In this document: one piece after another, positions 57,073 through 64,000 of the stretch
Layout: every line of letters begins with the position of its first letter
Position numbering within the stretch: the stretch's first letter is position 1
Assembly (NCBI RefSeq): GCF_010389155.1
Contig: NC_057761.1
Coordinates: 4,900,501 to 4,964,500, forward strand
Direction of reading: 5' to 3'
DNA: 64,000 bases
Source of the DNA: Erigeron canadensis
Taxonomy: Eukaryota; Streptophyta; Magnoliopsida; Asterales; Asteraceae
Translations under genes and position numbers: made by a program
The notes under the pieces: generated by a model
Databases searched by the model: none
What the model saw: the letters and a program-made list of their open reading frames with translations, nothing else
What the model was told of the DNA's origin: nothing

Positions 57073-57091
57073 CTATAATCAAAGAAATTTA
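57073..57091 (-). other. Gag stop plus acceptor-like tract before protease (E)
   Basis: On the minus strand the gag TAA is followed by ATTTCTTTGATTATAG and then GAAATAACTATCTGTGTTTGG, where the protease frame is open. The pyrimidine-rich tract ending in AG is placed as in element 3. Confidence 0.4.
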
Positions 57092-59206
57092 ACCGACTTT
57101 AGTTACCCACTTGAAGACGGGTCCTTTGTGGTTAGTTAACACAGGCAGGGTATATAACTTAGGAAATGCATACAAGCATGCTTTAGAATCAACATAAGCA
57201 TTAACAAGCACATCATCAATAAGCACATTTTGATAAAAGGTACGCACATGCACATTAGAATTAAAAGTAACATGTCTATTAGCATTCAAATCATTCACAC
57301 AAGCACGAGAATTAAAACTGTTTACAGACCCACAAGGCATTGCCTTGGTATTATTAACATTGTTTTTCAAAGATGAATTGTTCAGATCAATAGGAACTCT
57401 CTTCTTCCTATTATGACTCTTTCTCCTCCTCCTCTTCTTCTTTTCCTCAACATGTTTACTAGTGATCTTAGGTTCTAATGACTTAGCAACCCATTTAGTA
57501 TCACTAATTAAGCTCTTTCCACCTGTTGAATTGACACTAAGAAGATTAGAATGAGGGTTTTTGAACACTTTCATCTTTTTAGAGTCTTTTGTAGGTGCAG
57601 AAACTTTTTGTTTCTTTGGTTTATCATGAGAAAACCACCCATATTTATCCCTATATCTAGTTGCACCATTTGAAGTATCCCTAGTTAGCGAAACTGAGCT
57701 AGACTTAGATACCTTTGGTAATGAGCTAGATTGAGAGTTAGATGAAGAAACATTAGGATTGTCTTTCGGAAGTTTCACTTTGATGTACTTTGTTCTGGGA
57801 ATGGTCTCAACTTGTTTGGTTTTGACATGATTATCCGGGGTAGGACACTTTGGTTTTAACTTATTGATTTTTGTGATGGTCTTGGGTTCAGTCTTTACGA
57901 GTTTGGAAATAACTCGTTTCTTTTAATAATATGAAGTTGGAGCTTTTGAAAATAGGTTTTGAGATTCCTCATTTGTTTCAACTTTGATTTTGGTAGATTT
58001 AATCTTTTTCTCAGTTTCTGAATCAAAAACATATTCTCCCTCCATGAATTTATCAAAATCATCTTTTGTGAAGAATTTCACCGGAGGTTGATTAGTTTTA
58101 AATTCTTTTGAAAATTTTGAAAAATCATGAATCTTGAGATCCAACTTCACATCATGAGTGGTTTCAGAAATTAGGTCAACTTGAACTGACACATCTTTGG
58201 TTTCACAAGAAATTTAAGTAGAAGTATCAACACCTATACTAGTACTAAGCTTAGGGTGAACAACTAACTCATCAAGAGTATCACAAGTGAAAAACCTATA
58301 GAAGTACCATATCAAAACTAAACTATGTGCAAGTTCGTCATTAGATAAATCAGATTGCACATAATCATCAGCTATAACAGTAGCAGCATTTTGACATGAA
58401 CATTCAAGAGAATCAGTCAAGGTTTGAGTGGATGTATTGGTAGATGAAACATAAGTAGTCTGGGTAGAATGGTCTACTAAAGCACTTAGGTCAGTTTGAG
58501 TAGAAACATTCTTACAAACTTTCTTAGCATGTACAACAACCAATTTATCCTCTGAATTTGGACTTTGAGACTTGAGATGATCAATGACTTTTTGTTGAGA
58601 ATCCACCTTTTGTTGTAAACCTTCTATTTATTTTTCTAAAAATGTTGATGGAATATACATTTTAGTTGGTTTAGGTGAAGGACTGACAGATTCTTGGTTT
58701 TGAAAATTCGATGCAATTTCTTCCAATTTAAAAATTGAAGACTCTTTTGTTTTGTAAGAAGCATTTAGAGCATCATAATTAACCAAAAATTCATCTTTTG
58801 GTTTCTCAACTTCATCGGTCTCAAATTTGTTATCTAATGGACGAATAAATTGTTGTACCATACCAAGTCGAAGAAATTTTTCATCATACAAAGGTTCTAT
58901 TTCATCCTTGGCTTTTTGCAATGGTGTGATATTCTCAAATCCCAACTCGAGAAAAAGATCATCTTTTGCAATTTTTGACTTGTTAAAATAGGCAGTGAAA
59001 TCCAAGAGAAGGTTTTGTTCAACTTTAAATAACTTCTCTTGATAGAAAAGTATATTCTTTTTAAATTCCTCAACTTGTTTTTCAAGATTTTCAATCTCAA
59101 CGCCTTTTAGAAAACAAGTATGATTTAAGTCAGAAATCTTCCTTTCAAGTTCAACATTGTTTGGTTTAGCTTCTTGAAGCTTCTTATTGAGAATATCAAC
59201 ATCCAT
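57089..59206 (-). pseudogene. Gag tail of E (coiled coil and basic region), broken
   Basis: Pieces at 58628-59206 (ISDLNHTCFLKGVEIENLEK, NILFYQEKLFKVEQN, YDEKFLRLGMVQQFIRPLD), 58214-58606, 57923-58192 and 57089-57778 (SRDTSNGATRYRDKYGWF-like block, then GPVFKWVTKVG at the end) form one long gag tail. They are split by stops near 58625, 58210 and 57920. It aligns well by eye with the single open frame of F at 48491-50335. It likely contributes to particle assembly; this is inferred from its place in gag. Confidence 0.82.
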
Positions 59207-60891
59207 TTTCTAGCATTTGCCCGAAGCCATTCATTGGTCTTTTGAATTTCAAGATCTTTGTTGGCTTTTTCAAGATCTTGAATGGTCTTTTCAAGATTAT
59301 GACATTTTTGTAATAACTTAGAATCAGGAGAGGCATTCAGCTCACATTCTTTAACCAACACTTGGTCTTTATATGATTTAAAGTTTTGTTTAATAGCATC
59401 ATGTTCAAAAAGTAATTTTGAATGTTCTTCAAGAAGTTTTGAAAATTTACTTTTAGACAATGAAATACTATTTTGCAACTTTTTGTTTTTGTTGGCTAAA
59501 GTTTTAATTTGAGTTGTCAAGTGAGACAAAGCTAAATTAAGTGACTCTTTATCTCTAACTAATGAAAAAGTAGAGTTAAGATTTACCTCATCATTCGGGT
59601 ACTCATCATCAGTCCTTTCAGCCTCAAAAACGTTGTCCTTGGCCAACCTCGCCATAAAGCAAACATTAGCAGAGAGATCTTCATCCTCATCATCGGATAG
59701 CAATAGCCATTTGTGATCTTCAGCGAGCAAAGCATGTCCAGCTTCAATTTGTTTGGCTAAAAGCATCTTCTTCTTGTAGTACTCATAGTTCCGCTTTCGA
59801 GGTTGCTTGCAATCAATTGCAAAATGACCAGGAATTCCACAATTGTAGCACTTTTTATCTGATGTTTTCCCCTTCTCAACAACTTGTTTCTCAAATCCTT
59901 CTTTCTTCTCAACATGTTTTGATCCACCTGATTCATCTTGTTCATAATTCTTGGAATGATAGTGTTCCTTCTTGGGAAATGCACTTGTGGAAGAAGTGCG
60001 CAGATTGTTGTTGGTTGGCCTCGCTTTGTAGAACTTTTTCTTCAAATGCTTAGTTACCGCGACAAGAGCTTGATATAGTTCACCCGAGACACCATCTCTT
60101 GTAGCCATCATATCATCTCCCTCCTCATCAGATGAAGAAACAACTACCATTTGCCTTTTAAGAGCTTCAGAAACCTTCTTTTCAACAATCAATGCCAAAG
60201 GATCAGAAGATACAACTTCTGGAATTTTGCTTGATGAAGCTTTGTTTAGAACTTGATGTTCATTGAGTTTGAAGGATTCATGAAGATTATGGATGGTGAA
60301 CTTGGTCAGATTTTGATGTCGCTTAATCAGTGTTCCAAAATCTTCCTATTCAGGACCAAGAGCTTTGATGAATTTGATGTTTAACTCAATCTCTGATTTC
60401 TTGACATTGTTCTTCCTAAGTTCATTTATGACATTGCAGAACCTACAGTAGACAGCGTCTAGAGATTCATTTGGCAATTTTCTGAAGTTATCAAACTCAG
60501 TCAACACATTTGTCAATCTTATTGTTGAAGTCACATCAGATCCTTCCATTTGTCTTGCCACCTCATCCCATATCTCCTTGGCTGTATCATAAGAATCAAC
60601 AGAACCATAGATTTCATCTGGTAGTGCTTTGTATAAGCATGATCTAGCTCTGTTATCTGCAGTTGTTCGATCTTTTTTTTCAGCATTCAAAAGATCAAGA
60701 GTGAGTATTGCACCGGTAGTGGGATGGCGATGAACTGCAAGTCCATTAAAGATGGAATCTTTAAGTAGGTGACCATTTGGTTGACATTCCACATAGTCCA
60801 TAAATCTTTTCTTCCATAGTCTATAGGAAGCACGGTAGAGAACTGGAGGTCTTGTATCGGAACCTAATGCCAATGCTTCACGAGAAGCCAT
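59125..60891 (-). pseudogene. Copia gag N-terminal part and zinc knuckle (E)
   Basis: From ATG 60891, MASREALALGSDTRPPVLYR opens the capsid-type domain (SYRLWKKRFMDYVE, TAKEIWDEVARQMEGSDVTS, LPNESLDAVYCRF). A TAG at 60346-60348, in a position that suggests a former TGG, interrupts it; the same frame then resumes. It includes a zinc knuckle CYNCGIPGHFAIDC (about 59807-59850) and a coiled-coil tail (HLTTQIKTLANKNKKLQ, LEKTIQDLEKANKDLEIQ, NEWLRANAR). The frame slips near 59200. Confidence 0.88.
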
Positions 60892-62154
60892 TTGATCTTG
60901 ATTTGATTTGAAACTTGAAATGAAATGAGATTTGTAAAAATCAGGAAATGAAACGATCTTGGTGAAGATCGTTCTAGGTGAAGATCATCCTAGATTTGAA
61001 GAAAGAAGTAAGACGATTTAATGAAAGATCGTCTTGGAAGAAATTCAGTGGAATTTGTCTAAGTATGAAATGAAATTGAAATTGAGATATGTTTTTGGAT
61101 TTTTGACAATGGGAATTGAAATTGAATTTAAAAAAATTGAAATGAAAATTGAAAGATGAGAGATTTGGAAGTAAAACGATCTTGAAGGAAGATCGTCTTT
61201 TAAGTTTGAAGGAAAATGAGACGGTCTTGATTTGAAGATCGTCTTAGGTTCTGAGTACTTTTAGAAATTCTCTAAGTAATTTTTGAAAAATTGGACAGAG
61301 TTCCAGTATGAAATGGAGTGAAAGAAATTTGAGCAAAACCAATCAATGAGATTAGTTACCCAGGAAGTGTGTGATTCCCAATCACAACGACTTCAAATGA
61401 TCAATCAAACTACACCAACTTTCAACACAGACACTGAGACGATCTTGGGCAAGATCGTCCTAGGGTCAATGAGCTGAGACGATCTTGGCAAGATCGTCTT
61501 AGCTTTTTGTTGTTCAAGTTACACTTTTCAAATACTTTTTAAGTATTTGAATTGACCAAACCGATCATTTCGGATTAGTTAGCCACAACCAAACACTTCA
61601 CACCACAACCACTTGCCAGAACGATCTTGTGAAGATCAACCTACAAGCCACAACACACAAGAAGGAAAATTGAAATCTCAGGCACTAAGACGATTCTGAA
61701 GAAGATCGTCCTAGTGAAGATCGTCTTGACATCATCTTCTTCATCATGAAACAAGTCATTTTCATGAACTCCATTGATGACTTCTTAAAACTTCAATATC
61801 TTCTGAAATACTTGGAGTTAGAACTTGAAATTGCTTGCAAAATGTTTGTTTTCACCTCCGCAACAAATCCTTAAACAAAATTCAACTAAAAACACAACAG
61901 AATCAAATCCCAAATTTTAGCGTCAAAAACTCAAAATTCAATCTTGAGTTGTAGATCGAATTGGAACTTGAAACTTGACAGGAATGTGTTTCAAACTATC
62001 AGGAATCTAATTGTAAACAAAAATCTATGATTTTATGTGATTTTATCGATGAAAAATGAAGAACAAGTTATGGTTTGAAAAACGGTTTTGATTTTGAATT
62101 GTTGATGAAACTATGATTGAATTCAGTAATTGATCGATATCAGAATGATGTTTT
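60892..62154 (-). other. Structured leader of E with ACGATC/GATCGT palindromes
   Basis: Between primer site and gag start there are at least seven inverted repeats with the stem AGACGATCTT / AAGATCGTCT or close variants. They lie at about 60952-60973, 61011-61034, 61174-61199, 61219-61245, 61438-61461, 61477-61499 and 61688-61712, with decayed or half copies near 60980, 61619 and 61714. Loops differ in length and sequence. A block at about 61331-61395 (GAGCAAAACCAATC, GTTACCCAGGAAGTGTGTGA) is also in the leader of F. No ORF. Confidence 0.8.
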
Positions 62155-62166
62155 GCTCTGATACCA
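62155..62166 (-). other. Primer binding site of E
   Basis: The minus strand reads TGGTATCAGAGC, exact for initiator tRNA-Met, two bases inside the LTR. Confidence 0.92.
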
Positions 62167-62168
62167 CT

Positions 62169-62498
62169 TGTAATTAACACGATTTCATCTGCGAATTCAC
62201 AGATTCAACAGTGGATTTGTGTGTATTTTTGGTGTTTTAGTGTGTGTTTTTAGAGAGAGAGAGAGAGAGAGAGAAAGGATTGGGATTAAGTGTGTGTAAA
62301 ATTACAGGAATGAAATGAAAATGGGGAAAAAAGGCATATGATTTCTAAGGTGTTGAGGGGTATTTATAGTCTAACTATACAATTATCCTAATTATCACAT
62401 CTACACCCTCAACCTTAGAAATCATTTGACTATGACTTAACAACAAGTAAGTCCACTAACTTAAATTACAATTTATCACTATTTTTGGATTTCTAACA
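62169..62498 (-). repeat. 5' LTR of E
   Basis: 330 bp, nearly the same as 44319-44656, with a shorter (GA)n run. TATA box near plus 62360-62369. Confidence 0.92.
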
Positions 62499-63001
62499 AA
62501 GCTTTTATAGGTTAAATCGTAAAAATCAACTCAGGATCTTAAGGCTTAATTGTTTTGAATAGAAATTAAACGGGGAAGCGACAATTATATTTGGAGCAAT
62601 TAAAGTGTCAAGTATAACAGAAGTTCGTCTTGTCTATCTTTTGAGTCGTTTAACAAATGCAAGTAATGTTTAGACCCGATGATTGGCATGTGAGTTGATC
62701 CAAGTAGGTGTCCTTTTAAATTATTGTTCTAAATTCAACAATAAATATTCTCTTGCGATTAATCCTACTGGATTACTGACTTTTCTTACTAACTTTTGCA
62801 ACGTGGCAATTCGGTCACAAAAAAACCCCCTTTTAATCTGAATCATTTTATTGTAACATTTGCTTAATAAGTCCTTGTGGTCGACCTCGGTTTACCAAGT
62901 CAACTATATTGCATACGAACGGGTTCACTGCCCGCAAGTGTGTAGTAGTCAGTAGCTAGGTATTTCGTGTTTATAAATTTAAGACTAGAAAATACACATC
63001 A
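62499..63001 (+). repeat. 5' LTR of G, right part
   Basis: It begins with the second AAGCT (62499-62503) and ends AATACACATCA at 63001, just before the primer site. Continuity with 43508-44318 is shown by the TSD and by orientation. Confidence 0.75.
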
Positions 63002-63005
63002 AGTT

Positions 63006-63026
63006 TTTGACGCCGCTGCCGGGGAC
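63006..63026 (+). other. Primer binding site of G
   Basis: GACGCCGCTGCCGGGGAC closely resembles the TGGCGCCGTTGCCGGGGA site of Athila/Tat elements, usually attributed to tRNA-Asp. A few bases separate it from the LTR end. Confidence 0.75.
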
Positions 63027-63220
63027 TTAGTATATGTAGTTGTTCAATTTTGTGATTCGATCCTTTCTCACTTATGAGGAAGTTACTTGCTTTCTTAGGT
63101 TAGGATAATTTAGTGTTAATTTTTTTATTTAGTTCTAGTCCATTGTATTGTTTAGTTTTTCTCTTCCATTTGTGCTTTTCACGGGGTGTGTAGTTTTTGT
63201 TTTGTAGTATTAGCGTCCTC

Positions 63221-64000
63221 ATGGCAAATCAAGACTACGAGTTGGGGGAGAATATCCGGATGAGATTCGTAACTTTAAGCAATTGCCCGATGAAACTTGG
63301 TATGAAGCATGGTTGAGGATGAGATACGTAGTTGATAAGTTAACCACGAACAACGTTTTTGTTGATGAACTTGTTAACGTATATTTGTGTGGGCTAAATG
63401 ACAAATCATACGAAGTTCTAGACAAGGGAATAGTAGGGATGAATACCGACGAGGTATTTGATTTTATAGAAGAATTCATTCACTATAACGAATTTGTGTA
63501 TGAGCCTAGAAATGAAACAATATGGCAAGAAGAGTATGATACTGCAGAAGAGAATGAAACAACGGAAGCTTATGATCTCTTGGAAAATGAATCTCATACT
63601 CAACCTCCTGAAAGCCAAAAATATCCAGAGATACAGGATTCCATTCAAATCCTGAACACTGATGCAATGGAGGAACCACATGTTTCTCTTCCACAATCTG
63701 ACTTTGGTGAAGTGATTTTGGAAGAGTTTAAAGAAGAATTTATGGAACCCAGCAATGTTATGAGTAGGATAGTATCACAGGAACAAGTGTCATGTCCACA
63801 ACCTGTTATTGGAGTCGACTCGAGAGAAGATGAGTACCAATTGACTCATTCAGAACAAAACAAACTATTACTCATTAGCAGAAAGCCGGTGGTCGAAGAA
63901 ATTGATTTGAAGATATGTTCCTCCTTGCTTGGTAAGGTATGTGATGTTTCTTATGACGATACAACTCTTGCTAAATATATCTTGCAGGATTTAGAGGATG
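63221..64000 (+). pseudogene. Gypsy G gag N-terminal part (partial, probably frameshifted)
   Basis: An ATG at 63221 (MANQDYELG) is followed within about 25 bases, in a run of five G (63243-63247), by a change to another frame. That frame stays open from 63238 to the window end, over 250 codons. It reads EYPDEIRNFKQLPDETWYEA, then WLRMRYVV, VYLCGLNDKSYEVLD and MNTDEVFDFIEEF. The YEAW...L..GL.......LD...........E.I.E pattern is that of Ty3/gypsy gag of the Athila/Tat group. An acidic Glu-rich region follows. The zinc knuckle would lie beyond the window. The one-base break may be real or a sequence error in the homopolymer. Confidence 0.65.

Larger units (their letters stand above)
44319..62498 (-). 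mobile_element. Ty1/copia element E, complete structure, TSD AAGCT, hosting element F
   Basis: LTRs 44319-44656 and 62169-62498 start TGTAATTAACACG and end GGATTTCTAACA. AAGCT flanks both sides (44314-44318, 62499-62503). On the minus strand: LTR, primer site, 1.2-kb structured leader, gag, protease, integrase, RT, RNase H, a ~2.9-kb 3' untranslated region with F inside it, polypurine tract, LTR. Without F it is about 12.1 kb. LTR copies differ by about eight substitutions plus GA-repeat length. Several stops in gag and pol make it inactive now. A coiled-coil gag tail and the multiple CTCCCCCT motifs fit a Sirevirus relative. Confidence 0.92.
43508..64000 (+). mobile_element. Ty3/gypsy element G (Athila/Tat-like), 5' end, split by E and F
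   Basis: LTR left part 43508-44318, then element E, then LTR right part 62504-63001. These are followed by a primer site of the kind used by Athila/Tat elements (near 63007) and a diverged gag that runs off the window. Removing E and one copy of its TSD gives an LTR of about 1.3 kb, normal for this group. G lies inside the third ORF of H. Confidence 0.8.

Noticed and set aside
50440..61712. CRISPR-like array suggested by repeated palindromes
   Set aside because: Spacing is irregular, arms vary, the context is a plant retrotransposon leader, and no cas-like genes are present.
44319..62498. A single 18-kb giant copia element with accessory genes
   Set aside because: Internal LTRs at 45552 and 51340 with their own TSD show that 6.07 kb of it is a separate nested element.

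Overview
The window is AT-rich nuclear DNA of a flowering plant. A eudicot is clear from the AP2/ERF genes and the retrotransposon types; Asteraceae is my guess from the element style and is not proven. I see only two ordinary host genes, a head-to-head pair of small AP2/ERF transcription factors (24320-24748 on minus, 27340-27762 on plus). They are an inverted duplicate that includes promoter and 3' flank. Nearly everything else is transposable elements in several states of decay. All boundaries and mismatch counts were read by eye.

Layout. 1-6389: old Copia element A on minus, with 5' LTR, primer binding site, gag, integrase, reverse transcriptase (RT) and RNase H remnants. 6390-13947: non-coding DNA with a MITE-like repeat, a 5'-truncated LINE, two non-autonomous Helitrons, a tRNA-derived SINE and a MITE. 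13948-21756: Copia element 2 (Sirevirus-like) on plus, with two 649-bp LTRs, target-site duplication (TSD) GGACC and a large internal deletion. 22411-23932: internally deleted hAT element. 24000-28680: ERF gene pair. 29284-38902: Copia element 3, same family as element 2 but on minus, cut off inside gag and joined to the 3' end of a Ty3/gypsy chromovirus (38903 to about 40280).

40852-64000 is a four-level nest. Copia H (minus; LTR and third ORF) is split by Ty3/gypsy G (plus; LTR from 43508 to 63001, then primer binding site and gag). The LTR of G is split by Copia E (44319-62498, minus, TSD AAGCT). E is in turn split by Copia F (45552-51619, minus, TSD CAATA), the youngest insertion, with about one LTR mismatch in 280 bp.

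The most unusual part is the E/F pair. E has a complete but broken gag-pol. F has no pol, no capsid domain and no zinc knuckle, yet keeps open reading frames for a coiled-coil protein related to the gag tail of E and for an unrecognised accessory protein. The two share LTR ends, the tRNA-Met primer site, the polypurine tract, a conserved leader block and, in both leaders, an array of short palindromes built on ACGATC/GATCGT. This looks like an autonomous/parasite partnership with structured leader signals. Other points of interest are a splice-acceptor-like signal after the gag stop in three elements, a plant-type promoter in front of the third ORF of element 3, and the ERF pair lying between two elements whose 3' LTRs both point at it.
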